DNA of 64,000 nucleotides from an uncultured Eubacteriales bacterium. Its GTDB lineage: Bacteria > Bacillota > Clostridia > Oscillospirales > Acutalibacteraceae. The notes under the pieces are model-generated. The model had not been told where the DNA came from. It saw only the letters and a program-made list of their open reading frames with translations, and searched no databases. Position 1 is the first letter of the stretch; each line of letters opens with the position of its first letter. Below are positions 16,953 to 24,601 of the stretch, in pieces. The stretch is taken from NCBI GenBank assembly GCA_934561055.1, contig CAKTFN010000009.1, positions 18,683-82,682 of the forward strand, in the 5' to 3' direction. The position numbers and the translations under genes were made by a program.

Positions 16953-17207
16953 TTATTTGGCTTTTTCAATAATTTCAACGACACGCCATCTCTTGTCTTT
17001 TGAGATCGGGCGAGTCTCCATTACAAGTACACGGTCGCCGACTCCGCAGATTTCGTTTTCGTCGTGAGCCTTAACCTTAACGGTGCGGTTAACGATTTTC
17101 TTGTAGAGCGGGTGTCTGACCTTATCCTTGATCGTAACAACGACAGTCTTACTCATCTTGTCGCTGGTAACGATTCCGACCTGTGTTTTACGAAGGTTTC
17201 TTTCCAT
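16953..17207 (-). CDS. rpsQ: 30S ribosomal protein S17
   Basis: Primary 16S rRNA binder with an OB fold; 84 residues. The signature GIVTSDKMSKTVVVTI is at residues 12-27 and the C-terminal GDRVLVMETRPISKDKRWRV is typical. Located between rpmC and rplN. Confidence 0.98.
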   Translation of the reverse strand: MERNLRKTQVGIVTSDKMSKTVVVTIKDKVRHPLYKKIVNRTVKVKAHDENEICGVGDRVLVMETRPISKDKRWRVVEIIEKAK

Positions 17208-17228
17208 TTGTCTTTAACCTCCCTTTCC

Positions 17229-17432
17229 TCAAGAATTTGCGCCGTGAAGCTCAATATCGCGCTGAACAGTCTTAATTCTTGCGATATCCTTCTTAACTGC
17301 GCTGATTCTCATCGGGTTGTCGAGCTGATTAACAGCCTGCTGGAAGCGAAGATTGAAAAGCTCCTTCTTGAGCTCTGCGAGCTTTGCGTCCATCTCAGCG
17401 GCGGACAGTTTTCTGATTTCACTTGCTTTCAT
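17229..17432 (-). CDS. rpmC: 50S ribosomal protein L29
   Basis: Two-helix protein at the tunnel exit that helps dock trigger factor and SRP; 67 residues, MKASEIRKLSAAEMDAKL onward, with the LRFQQAVNQLDNPMRI motif. Its ATG overlaps the rplP stop by one base (TAATG), so the two are translationally coupled. Confidence 0.98.
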   Translation of the reverse strand: MKASEIRKLSAAEMDAKLAELKKELFNLRFQQAVNQLDNPMRISAVKKDIARIKTVQRDIELHGANS

Positions 17433-17863
17433 TACTGTTCACCATCCTTTTCCTGTTCAGCCTTTGTTACGAACTTGCACTTGATCGGAAGTTTGTTCGC
17501 TGCGAGACGCATTGCCTCACGGGCGAGAGCTTCGTCAACGCCTGCAATTTCAAACATAACTCTGCCGGGTTTAACGACAGCTACCCAATATTCGGGAGAA
17601 CCTTTACCTGAACCCATTCGGGTTTCGGCCGGCTTCTGAGTAATGGGCTTGTCGGGGAAGATTTTGATCCAAACCTGACCGCCACGCTTGATGTAACGGG
17701 TCATGGCGATACGGGCTGCTTCGATCTGTCTTGAAGTGATCCATGCGGGTTCAAGAGCAACAAGACCGTAATCACCGTAAGTAACCTTGTTTCCCTTGTG
17801 GGCTGCGCCCTTGAGGCGGCCACGCTGAACCTTACGGCGTTTAACACGTTTAGGCATTAACAT
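17432..17863 (-). CDS. rplP: 50S ribosomal protein L16
   Basis: Large-subunit protein near the A-site tRNA elbow; 143 residues. It starts MLMPKRVKRRKVQRGRLKG and has the WITSRQIEAARIAMTRYIKR segment near residue 41 and the GKGSPEYWVAVVKPGRV motif near residue 88. It overlaps rpsC and rpmC by one base at each end. Confidence 0.98.
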   Translation of the reverse strand: MLMPKRVKRRKVQRGRLKGAAHKGNKVTYGDYGLVALEPAWITSRQIEAARIAMTRYIKRGGQVWIKIFPDKPITQKPAETRMGSGKGSPEYWVAVVKPGRVMFEIAGVDEALAREAMRLAANKLPIKCKFVTKAEQEKDGEQ

Positions 17864-18564
17864 TATCTTGCTCCTCCTTCCTTACGCTGTCTGGGACGGC
17901 GGCGTTCCGGACGGCGGCGGTCTTCATTGTTTGAAACCTGAAGAACTTCGCCGGTGTAGATCCAAACCTTTACGCCGATGCGTCCGTAAGTTGTCTTTGC
18001 TTCGGCAAAACCGTAGTCGATGTCTGCACGAATCGTCTGAAGGGGAATTGTTCCCTCCTTGTAGGTTTCGCTTCTTGCGATTTCGGCGCCGCCGAGACGA
18101 CCCGAAGCCTGACATTTAATACCCTTTGCGCCAAGCTTCATGGCTCTGCCGATTGCCTGCTTAAGAGCGCGGCGGAAGGAAATTCTTCTTTCGAGCTGAG
18201 CGGCAATGTTTTCTGCAACGAGCTGAGCGTTGACGTCCGGGTTTTTGATCTCAATGATGTTGAGAGAAACGCTCTTTCCGAGCTTCTTTTCAAGGGTAGC
18301 CTTGAGCTTTTCGATTTCTGCGCCGCCGCGGCCGATAACCATACCGGGCTTTGCAACGTGAATGTTGATTCTTACACGGCTTGCGCTGCGTTCGATTTCA
18401 ACCTTGGGAACTCCGGCGGGAGCAAGTGTTTCAAGGAGATATTCACGAAGATTGTAGTCTTCAACGAGTGTATCGCCGAAATCCTGCTTCTTAGCATACC
18501 AACGAGATTCCCAGTCCTTAATAACACCGACTCTGAGGCCGTTAGGATTAACTTTCTGACCCAT
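17863..18564 (-). CDS. rpsC: 30S ribosomal protein S3
   Basis: Protein of the mRNA entry channel with helicase-associated function; 233 residues. It has an N-terminal domain, a KH domain with GMVIGRGGAEIEKLK near residue 74, and the C-terminal domain GAKGIKCQASGRLGGAEIAR. The tail is arginine-rich (RRRPERRRPRQRKEGG). It overlaps rplP by one base and follows rplV by 19 nt. Confidence 0.98.
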   Translation of the reverse strand: MGQKVNPNGLRVGVIKDWESRWYAKKQDFGDTLVEDYNLREYLLETLAPAGVPKVEIERSASRVRINIHVAKPGMVIGRGGAEIEKLKATLEKKLGKSVSLNIIEIKNPDVNAQLVAENIAAQLERRISFRRALKQAIGRAMKLGAKGIKCQASGRLGGAEIARSETYKEGTIPLQTIRADIDYGFAEAKTTYGRIGVKVWIYTGEVLQVSNNEDRRRPERRRPRQRKEGGAR

Positions 18565-18583
18565 TGTATTACCTCCTCCTCAC

Positions 18584-18916
18584 TTATTCTGCTTCCTTGA
18601 GAACAAGGGTGATGTGCGACGTCTTCTTGTTGATTCTGTAAGCACGACCCTGAGCTCTCGGACGGATTCTTTTAAGTGTCGGACCCTGACCTACGTAGCA
18701 TTCCGCAACATAGAGTCTTGAAGTGTCCATATCTTTGTTTTCCGCATTAGCCATTGCGGACTTCAAAAGCTTTGAAACAATTTCACACGCAGCCTTGGGC
18801 GTGTATTTAAGAATTGCCATTGCTTTTTCGGCAGGCTGGTTACGGATAAGGTCGAGAACAATCTGGACCTTACGCGGCGCAATACGCACAAAAGTTACTT
18901 TTGCTGTTGCTTCCAT
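18584..18916 (-). CDS. rplV: 50S ribosomal protein L22
   Basis: Lines the peptide exit tunnel with a long beta-hairpin; 110 residues. Recognisable segments are VRIAPRKVQIVLDLIRNQP near residue 11 and the hairpin GQGPTLKRIRPRAQGRAYRI near residue 77, the region altered in macrolide-resistant mutants of other species and unremarkable here. Located between rpsS and rpsC. Confidence 0.98.
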   Translation of the reverse strand: MEATAKVTFVRIAPRKVQIVLDLIRNQPAEKAMAILKYTPKAACEIVSKLLKSAMANAENKDMDTSRLYVAECYVGQGPTLKRIRPRAQGRAYRINKKTSHITLVLKEAE

Positions 18917-18939
18917 TGTAATACACTCCTTTCGACTGA

Positions 18940-19221
18940 TTATTTACCGTTGTTTGAGGTTTTTGAACCTGCGTGGCCTCTGAAGGTTCTTGTGGGGGCG
19001 AATTCACCGAGCTTGTGGCCAACCATGTCTTCGGTAACATAAACGGGAACGTGCTTGCGTCCGTCATGAACTGCAAATGTGTGGCCGACGAAATCGGGGA
19101 AGATGGTGGAGCTGCGGCTCCACGTTTTAAGAACGATCTTTTCGCCCTTTTCGTTCATCTTAATGACTCTGTCATACAGCTTTTCCTGCACGAAAGGTCC
19201 TTTCTTAGTGCTTCTGCTCAT
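18940..19221 (-). CDS. rpsS: 30S ribosomal protein S19
   Basis: Head protein that binds 16S rRNA together with S13; 93 residues. It starts MSRSTKKGPFVQEKLYDRV and contains VGHKLGEFAPTRTFRGHAG near the C-terminus. Located between rplB (25 nt) and rplV (23 nt). Confidence 0.98.
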   Translation of the reverse strand: MSRSTKKGPFVQEKLYDRVIKMNEKGEKIVLKTWSRSSTIFPDFVGHTFAVHDGRKHVPVYVTEDMVGHKLGEFAPTRTFRGHAGSKTSNNGK

Positions 19222-19246
19222 TATTCATAGCTCCTTTCATCGACCG

Positions 19247-20080
19247 TTATCTGTCGTTACGACGCTTAACAATAAGCTTGTCGGAACGATTCTTCTTAGC
19301 GCGAGTCTTGTAGCCGAGAGCAGGCTTGCCCCACGGGGTAACAGGGCCGGGACGGCCGATGGGTGATTTACCTTCACCACCGCCGTGCGGGTGGTCACAC
19401 GGGTTCATGACTGAACCGCGGACTGTCGGTCTGATACCGAGGTGACGGGTACGACCTGCCTTACCGATCTTAACGTTTTCGTGGTCTCCGTTGCCGACAA
19501 CACCGATTGTTGCCATGCACTTTTCGGAAACCTTGCGAAGCTCGCTTGACGGAAGTCTGAGAAGAGCAAAACCGCCTTCTTTAGCCATGAGCTGAGCTGC
19601 GTTGCCTGCTGCTCTTGCGAGCTGGCCGCCTCTGCCCGGATAAAGCTCAACGTTGTGAATGAAGGTACCAGTGGGGATGTTGGTGAGGGGAAGAGCGTTG
19701 CCCGGCTTAATGTCGGCGCCTGTGCCCGCTTCAACCTTATCTCCGACCTTGAGTCCCTCGGGAGCGAGGATGTATCTCTTTTCGCCGTCTTCATACTCAA
19801 GAAGAGCAATGTGAGCCGATCTGTTGGGGTCGTATTCAAGAGTTTTGACGGTTGCGGTTACGTCAAACTTATCTCTCTTAAAGTCGATGATACGATACTT
19901 TCTTCTGTTTCCGCCGCCGCGGTGGCGAACGGTGATGCGTCCGTAGCTGTTACGGCCGCTCTTTTTGTTGAGAGGAGCAAGAAGGCTTCTCTCCGGACCG
20001 CACTTTGAAAGTGCGGAGTAGTCTGTATACGACATATTACGGGTGCCGTTAGTTACAGGCTTCATAACACGAATTGACAT
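19247..20080 (-). CDS. rplB: 50S ribosomal protein L2
   Basis: Core protein of the peptidyl-transferase region, 277 residues from the ATG at 20080 (MSIRVMKPVTNGTRNMSY). An in-frame upstream start at 20128 would add 16 residues unlike L2 and lacks a good ribosome-binding site, whereas AAGGAG sits before 20080. The catalytically important region GSVMNPCDHPHGGGEGK near residue 220 includes the conserved histidine. An unusual 150-nt spacer separates it from rplW. Confidence 0.97.
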   Translation of the reverse strand: MSIRVMKPVTNGTRNMSYTDYSALSKCGPERSLLAPLNKKSGRNSYGRITVRHRGGGNRRKYRIIDFKRDKFDVTATVKTLEYDPNRSAHIALLEYEDGEKRYILAPEGLKVGDKVEAGTGADIKPGNALPLTNIPTGTFIHNVELYPGRGGQLARAAGNAAQLMAKEGGFALLRLPSSELRKVSEKCMATIGVVGNGDHENVKIGKAGRTRHLGIRPTVRGSVMNPCDHPHGGGEGKSPIGRPGPVTPWGKPALGYKTRAKKNRSDKLIVKRRNDR

Positions 20081-20230
20081 TTTATTACACTCCTTAAAGC
20101 GGTTTAGCGGAGGATTGTCAACCTCCATACATTACCGCCGGATTTTTAAAAAGTTACCTCAGCGTTCCGTATTAAGAACACTATTGTGGCCGGCGGACAA
20201 TTCAACGGGTGAATTCCGACCGGTCACCCA
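20081..20230 (-). other. 150-nt spacer between rplW and rplB with hairpins
   Basis: Genes in this operon are otherwise separated by 0-30 nt, so this gap stands out. On the minus strand it contains a small hairpin GGAGG-8 nt-CCTCC (near 20110-20130) and a GC-rich CCGCCGG-containing segment near 20190. A TTGACA occurs on the minus strand near 20119 but no matching -10 lies 17 nt downstream. No open reading frame is present. Function unknown; RNA structure or an RNase site is possible. Confidence 0.4.
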
Positions 20231-20527
20231 TTAAAGAAGTCCGTCGAAGAAGTCGATTGTCTTTGAATCCTCGGCGAGGGTGACAATTGCCTTTTTCCAG
20301 GCGGCGGTGTAGCCTTCATAACGGCCGTATCTTCTGAGGTGACTCTTGCAGCTGATTGTGTTGACTTTTGCAACCTTAACGTCAAAAGCTTCTTCAACAG
20401 CCTTTGCGATTTCAGCCTTGTTTGCATCCTTAGCAACCTTGAAGGTGTACTTTTTGAATGCTGTTCCCATCATGCTTTCTTCTGTGATGATGGGCTTGAG
20501 GATGATGTCATGTGCTGATTTACTCAT
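20231..20527 (-). CDS. rplW: 50S ribosomal protein L23
   Basis: Tunnel-exit protein and docking site for trigger factor and SRP; 98 residues. It starts with ILKPIITEESMMGTAFKKYT and has the VNTISCKSHLRRYGRYEGY segment near residue 56. Its ATG overlaps the rplD stop by one base. Confidence 0.97.
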   Translation of the reverse strand: MSKSAHDIILKPIITEESMMGTAFKKYTFKVAKDANKAEIAKAVEEAFDVKVAKVNTISCKSHLRRYGRYEGYTAAWKKAIVTLAEDSKTIDFFDGLL

Positions 20528-21150
20528 TATGCATATACCTCCTCGATCTTTGCAACAGCATCTTTGAGAACAACGAGGGTGTTGCAGTTAAGAATATCGT
20601 AAACGTTGAGGGTATTGACGAGCGAAACCTTTACGCCGGCAATATTCCTTGCGCTTCTGTAAACGATATCGTCCTTCTCCGGAAGAACAAGAAGAACCTT
20701 CTTTCCGGTTTCAAGAGCGGAGAGAACTTTGACCATTTCCTTGGTCTTGATTGCGTCAAGCTTGAGTGAATCGAGAACGATCATTTCGCTTGCGGCAACC
20801 TTTGAAGAAAGAGCAGACTTCATTGCGAGCTTTCTGACCTTTCTGTTAACCGAGAAGCCGTAGCTTCTGGGCTTGGGACCGTGTGCGATTCCGCCGTGAT
20901 ACCACTGCGGAGCTCTTGTTGAGCCCTGTCTTGCACGGCCTGAGCCTTTCTGCTTCCAGGGCTTCTTTCCGCCGCCGGAAACTTCTGAGCGTGTCAGGGT
21001 TGACTGTGTGCCCTGACGCTGATTTGCCAAATAATTGACAACAACGATGTGCATTGCAGACGTGTTGGGAACAATACCGAAGATACCCTCGGAAAGCTCA
21101 AGATCGGAAACTTTCTTTCCGCTTACGTCGAATACTGATACGTTAGGCAT
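20527..21150 (-). CDS. rplD: 50S ribosomal protein L4
   Basis: Early-assembly protein whose loop reaches the tunnel; 207 residues. The loop GGGKKPWKQKGSGRARQGST is at residues 60-79. In Escherichia coli L4 is the autogenous repressor of the S10 operon, acting on the leader by attenuation and translation; the long rpsJ leader here makes a similar role plausible but untested. It overlaps rplW by one base. Confidence 0.98.
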   Translation of the reverse strand: MPNVSVFDVSGKKVSDLELSEGIFGIVPNTSAMHIVVVNYLANQRQGTQSTLTRSEVSGGGKKPWKQKGSGRARQGSTRAPQWYHGGIAHGPKPRSYGFSVNRKVRKLAMKSALSSKVAASEMIVLDSLKLDAIKTKEMVKVLSALETGKKVLLVLPEKDDIVYRSARNIAGVKVSLVNTLNVYDILNCNTLVVLKDAVAKIEEVYA

Positions 21151-21167
21151 TTAGAGCAACTCCTTTC

Positions 21168-21803
21168 TTACGCTTTTTTAACGCTGTTAACTACCATTAC
21201 GATGCCCTTTTTGGGACCGGGGATTGCGCCCTTGATAGCGATGAGATTGTTTTCTGAATCAACCTTAACAACGTCCAAATTCTGAATTGTGACGCGTTCT
21301 GCGCCGAGATGGCCGGCAAGTTTCTTTCCCTTGTAAACTCTTGAGGGATCGGAGCAAGCGCCGAGTGAACCTGCGTGTCTTGCAACGGGGCCGGTACCGT
21401 GAGACTCTTTGAGTCTTGAGAAGTTCCATCTCTTGATTGCGCCCGCAGTTCCTTTACCTTTGCTGGTTCCGACAACGTCAACCTTTTCGCCGGCTGCAAA
21501 AACGTCAGCCTTAACGATATCGCCGACATTGAGAGCCGAGCAGTCGTCGAGTCTGAACTCGCGAAGAACTTTCTTGGGAGCAACGTTAGCCTTGTCGAAG
21601 TGACCCTTCATAGGCTTGTTGGTTCTTGTGACCTTCTTGTCGTCAAAGCCGAGCTGAACAGCTTCATATCCGTCGTTTTCAACAGTCTTCTTCTGAACGA
21701 CTGCGCACGGACCGAGTTCAACGACCGTTACGGGAACAACGTTTCCCTTTTCATCGAAAACCTGGGTCATTCCGAGTTTTCTGCCGATAAGACCTTTTTT
21801 CAT
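21168..21803 (-). CDS. rplC: 50S ribosomal protein L3
   Basis: Initiator of large-subunit assembly, 211 residues; a loop reaches the peptidyl-transferase centre. It starts MKKGLIGRKLGMTQVFDEKG and contains WNFSRLKESHGTGPVARHAG (near residue 129). A 102-bp spacer separates it from rpsJ, longer than the rest of the operon. AAGGAGG precedes the ATG. Confidence 0.98.
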   Translation of the reverse strand: MKKGLIGRKLGMTQVFDEKGNVVPVTVVELGPCAVVQKKTVENDGYEAVQLGFDDKKVTRTNKPMKGHFDKANVAPKKVLREFRLDDCSALNVGDIVKADVFAAGEKVDVVGTSKGKGTAGAIKRWNFSRLKESHGTGPVARHAGSLGACSDPSRVYKGKKLAGHLGAERVTIQNLDVVKVDSENNLIAIKGAIPGPKKGIVMVVNSVKKA

Positions 21804-21905
21804 TTGATTATCCTCCTTTGGTTATTGGTTGGACCTTTTGCCAACGTGACCTTTCGGTTAAGCGCGGGTATAATATAAAATGAAAAGAAAAGATTATGTT
21901 ATTTG

Positions 21906-22217
21906 TTATCTTTTGATTTCGATTTCAACGCTTGCCGGAATTTCAAGATTTGTCAGAGCCTCCACGGTCTTGGGTGTAGGTCTGATGATGTCAATGAGTC
22001 TTTTGTGGGTTCTCTGTTCAAACTGTTCACGGCTGTCCTTATACTTATGAACAGCGCGAAGGATGGTTACGACCTCTTTCTCGGTGGGAAGGGGGATCGG
22101 ACCGGAAACAGTTGCGTTGGTACGCTTCGCTGCTTCAACGATCATTTCCGCTGCCTTGTCAACAAGGTTGTGATCGTATCCCTTGAGTCTGATACGGATT
22201 TTTTCCTTTACTGCCAT
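21906..22217 (-). CDS. rpsJ: 30S ribosomal protein S10
   Basis: Small-subunit protein that also serves as NusE in antitermination complexes; 103 residues. It starts with KEKIRIRLKGYDHNLVDKA and has the PLPTEKEVVTILRAVHKYKD segment near residue 43. It is the first gene of the S10-spc-alpha cluster, behind a leader of about 345 nt containing a terminator hairpin. AGGAGGCG precedes the ATG. Confidence 0.98.
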   Translation of the reverse strand: MAVKEKIRIRLKGYDHNLVDKAAEMIVEAAKRTNATVSGPIPLPTEKEVVTILRAVHKYKDSREQFEQRTHKRLIDIIRPTPKTVEALTNLEIPASVEIEIKR

Positions 22218-22562
22218 TGATTACGCCTCCTAATAAGATTGGCGGGCTGCGCTTTTTGTCAACCTTTCCGGGTGTTTTCAGGTTTCCCATTTAAAAACCG
22301 GAAACTGAAAATATTTCCGGAGTTGACCTTTTTGCATAATTCGCCCAAAAGCGAAATACGCGAAAAAGCGCATTTCACGAATATGCCGTTGAGCAAAGCC
22401 CACGCAAGAGACGGCATACTGAAAGTGAATATAGATCGCCCGGTTTAAAATCGGACATACTCCGCGGAAATTTCCTGCCTCATAAGGGCAGCCACCTCCC
22501 GCATCATCGCATATCGTTTGGTTGTGAAAGGCATAGCTATACCCATACTACGCCCACACACG
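22218..22562 (-). promoter_or_regulatory. Structured leader of the S10 operon
   Basis: Region from the inferred transcription start to rpsJ on the minus strand, about 345 nt without an open reading frame. It holds a hairpin with arms CTGCC/GGCAG (22475-22491), a hairpin with 8-bp arms TATGCCGT/ACGGCATA (22382-22418, minus-strand loop rich in TTGCGTGGGCTTTGC), and an intrinsic terminator at 22293-22320. Leaders of S10 operons in other bacteria bind L4. Whether this one does is an inference from position. Confidence 0.65.
22293..22320 (-). terminator. Attenuator hairpin in the S10 leader
   Basis: On the minus strand: CCGGAAA (22320-22314), 9-nt loop, TTTCCGG (22304-22298), then five U (22297-22293). 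It lies about 75 nt before rpsJ, inside the leader rather than after a gene, so it must be bypassed for the operon to be expressed. An upstream ATTTCCG (22471-22465) can pair with seven bases of the first arm and could act as antiterminator. Confidence 0.6.
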
Positions 22563-22569
22563 CTTGATT

Positions 22570-22598
22570 ATAATACCATAACAATTGTTAATTGTCAA
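22570..22598 (-). promoter_or_regulatory. Promoter of the S10-spc-alpha supercluster
   Basis: Read on the minus strand: -35 TTGACA (22598-22593), 17-nt spacer, -10 TATTAT (22575-22570). Near-consensus, as expected for the most highly expressed operon in the window. It is the only strong promoter found for the 31 genes downstream. Confidence 0.8.
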
Positions 22599-22852
22599 CG
22601 ATTTTGAGAGAAAAAGTTTGTTGAAAACATAGATTTTTTTATCTTCGTTTTTTTCATCAATATAGGGTGTCCGAACGAAATTTTGCCCCAATATCTTGGG
22701 AAAGAAAAGCACACTTTCCCTTGTGTTTTTTAAAATCGTTCTTCTGTTTTTCCCTTATTTTTGAAGGCTACGGTTGTTTTTTTGCGTCCTTGCCCTAAAA
22801 CGGACGGCTGCACCAAGGCTTTTCTTTTAAAAGCGCCTTTCTCTTTGAGGCG
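22599..22852. other. Intergenic stretch, no gene seen
   Basis: About 250 bp between the S10 promoter and the terminator of the isomerase-like gene. It is rich in T-runs and contains no convincing gene, promoter or repeat on either strand. Confidence 0.6.
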
Positions 22853-22888
22853 AAAAAAACCGTTCGCAACGTCAGCCGAACGGTTTTT
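22853..22888. terminator. Bidirectional terminator overlapping the stop codon of the isomerase-like gene
   Basis: Hairpin arms CCGTTCG (22860-22866) and CGAACGG (22877-22883), with seven A on the left (U7 for the minus-strand transcript) and five T on the right. The stop codon of the isomerase-like gene (22872-22874) falls in the loop, and the right-hand arm plus flanking bases encode its last residues KPFG. Confidence 0.8.
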
Positions 22889-23699
22889 CCGAAGAGAACC
22901 TCTCAAGGCTCTCATAATGTTTAAGTTTGCACCGAAGATACTCCACACCCTTTTTAAGCTCGTTTTCGTCCTTAAAATTGTTGCGGTAAAGCTCAACGAT
23001 ATAATTTCCGTCATAGCCGACGGATTTCATCTTTTCAAAAAAGCGTTCGAAGTCAAAAAATCCGTTTTCCCCCGGAGGCAAACAATCCTCAAACCGGGAA
23101 AAATCGCTGACATGAACGTGGGCTATGCTCGTTCCGAGCTTTTCAACAAATTCAAACGGGTCAATACTCGCCCTTCTCGCCTGCTTAAGGTCAAGCGTCA
23201 TCTTGAATTTTTCTCCGATGCACGAGCGCAAAAACTGCATGAACTGCGGTGTTTCGCCGGAATAACGGACAACGTTTTCATGCGTAACGTGAACACCGAA
23301 GGTTTCCCCTTCTTCAATGAACTTCAAAAGCCGATTTGCGTATTCCTCGTCGGAAATTGTTTTTTCGCCCCTTGAGCCGTGAAGAACAAAGTATTTTGCG
23401 CCGAGCGTTGCCGCCGCCTCAAAAAAGTTTTTGTAAAACTCAAGGCTGTCATAAAACCGTCTGTTGTATGAACTGAAAATGTTGTACCCCTCCGAAAAGG
23501 ACATGAAGGGATGAACCGAGGTCACATCCATCGAATATCTGTTTTTGATTTCGCAAAGCTTTTTCAAAAACTCCGGCTCGAGTTCGGACGGAGAATTGAA
23601 AAAAACTTCGGTTGTTTTGATTCCGACCGAGCCGACTCTTTCAAGCGCTTTTTCGGTTTCGAGCGGATAAAAACACGATGAAGATGCACCGATGTTCAT
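22872..23699 (-). CDS. Sugar phosphate isomerase/epimerase-like TIM-barrel protein (AP endonuclease 2 family)
   Basis: 275 residues from the ATG at 23699 (MNIGASSSCFYPLETEKAL). A GTG 12 nt upstream overlaps the ribosome-binding site AAAGAGGTG, so the ATG is preferred. The fold is the xylose-isomerase-like TIM barrel: VTSVHPFMSF near residue 63, KYFVLHGSRGEK near 105, VTHENV near 139, MTLDLKQARRASI near 167, HVHVSDFS near 193 and YIVELYRNNF near 235. These supply the histidine, glutamate and aspartate metal ligands of the family. The family includes isomerases, epimerases and endonucleases, and the substrate cannot be named. It is a single-gene unit with its own promoter and a terminator that overlaps the stop codon. 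Confidence 0.75.
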   Translation of the reverse strand: MNIGASSSCFYPLETEKALERVGSVGIKTTEVFFNSPSELEPEFLKKLCEIKNRYSMDVTSVHPFMSFSEGYNIFSSYNRRFYDSLEFYKNFFEAAATLGAKYFVLHGSRGEKTISDEEYANRLLKFIEEGETFGVHVTHENVVRYSGETPQFMQFLRSCIGEKFKMTLDLKQARRASIDPFEFVEKLGTSIAHVHVSDFSRFEDCLPPGENGFFDFERFFEKMKSVGYDGNYIVELYRNNFKDENELKKGVEYLRCKLKHYESLERFSSEKPFG

Positions 23700-23741
23700 T
23701 TTTAAAAACACCTCTTTGAAATATTGCGATATATATACTAT

Positions 23742-23770
23742 ATTATATAGTACAAAACCGAATGGCGCAA
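23742..23770 (-). promoter_or_regulatory. Promoter of the isomerase-like gene
   Basis: Minus strand: -35 TTGCGC (23770-23765), 17-nt spacer, -10 TATAAT (23747-23742). Lies 43 nt upstream of the ATG. Confidence 0.6.
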
Positions 23771-23856
23771 GACGGCTTTTAAAAATTAATCATAAAAAAT
23801 TCCGCTTTTGTTTTTCAACATTTTTTTCGTTCACTGTTTAAAAATCGGTTTTTCCG

Positions 23857-23885
23857 TTGACAGCGGCGCTTTGCAATGATAAAAT
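23857..23885 (+). promoter_or_regulatory. Promoter of the small membrane protein gene
   Basis: -35 TTGACA at 23857-23862, 17-nt spacer, -10 TAAAAT at 23880-23885, followed by AAGGAGG and the ATG at 23919. Confidence 0.65.
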
Positions 23886-23918
23886 GAGCTTTCAAATTAA
23901 TGGTTAAGGAGGTTCAAC

Positions 23919-24533
23919 ATGGAAAAATTCAAAAATTTTGTTTTCGGAAAACCGTTTTGTATGTTCTTTCTGATTGCCGGTTTTGTTTACGGCCTTGTTC
24001 TCCCCTGGTGCTGGGGAAACAATCCTTTTGACGAATTCGGAACACTCAGCATCCTTTGCGAGGACAGAAAGTTCTTTTTCTGGATTTGGGTCGTTCTTGT
24101 CGGCGGAGCATACCTTCTCAACACAATCTTCGCTTTCCGAAAGTTCAAAGACGAAAGCCGGTTTCTTCGCATTTTGAGCGTTTTGACCTTTGTCGCCTGC
24201 TGTGCGATTGCTCTTTCTTTGAAGCATGACGTCCATTCATGGAATCCGAAACGTATTGTTCATTGGATTGCAACGGGTCTTTACATTGCCTGCGTTGCCC
24301 TTTCCGTTTTCATCTTTTTGATGAGGAACAGAAAAAAATTCAAGGGCTTCAACGCTCTTGCGATTCTCACCGTTCTTCTCGTTGCAACGATTCCCGTTTG
24401 GCTTTTAACAATCGGAAAAAGCGCAATGATGGAAATGATTCCGAACGCCTTTTTCCAAATTATGCTTTTTGTTCTGAACTTTGTTCTTCCGGTCAAAGAA
24501 ATCGAGCCGAAGGAAACCGCAAAGGCAAAGTAA
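23919..24533 (+). CDS. Integral membrane protein of unknown function
   Basis: 204 residues with about six hydrophobic segments: near 12-28 (MFFLIAGFVYGLVLP), 54-70 (FWIWVVLVGGAYLL), 85-101, 117-136, 147-165 and 175-192. Short charged loops separate them and the C-terminus is charged (VKEIEPKETAKAK). No catalytic motif or signature is visible and I do not recognise the family. The gene has its own consensus promoter and a bidirectional terminator, so it forms a single-gene unit. It is unrelated in content to the neighbouring phosphoesterase and isomerase. A six-helix protein with cytosolic ends would fit the charge distribution. Confidence 0.7.
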   Translation: MEKFKNFVFGKPFCMFFLIAGFVYGLVLPWCWGNNPFDEFGTLSILCEDRKFFFWIWVVLVGGAYLLNTIFAFRKFKDESRFLRILSVLTFVACCAIALSLKHDVHSWNPKRIVHWIATGLYIACVALSVFIFLMRNRKKFKGFNALAILTVLLVATIPVWLLTIGKSAMMEMIPNAFFQIMLFVLNFVLPVKEIEPKETAKAK

Positions 24534-24550
24534 AAATAAAGATTATACCA

Positions 24551-24589
24551 AAAAAACCGTGTTCAGCATAATTGCAAAACACGGTTTTT
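24551..24589. terminator. Bidirectional terminator between two convergent genes
   Basis: Arms AAACCGTGTT (24554-24563) and AACACGGTTT (24578-24587), with A-run on the left and T-run on the right. Serves the membrane protein gene on the plus strand and the phosphoesterase gene on the minus strand. Confidence 0.8.
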
Positions 24590-24601
24590 ATAATTCGTCA
24601 G

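Noticed and set aside
20081..20128. Longer rplB start
   Set aside because: Extra 16 residues are unlike L2 and AAGGAG precedes 20080.
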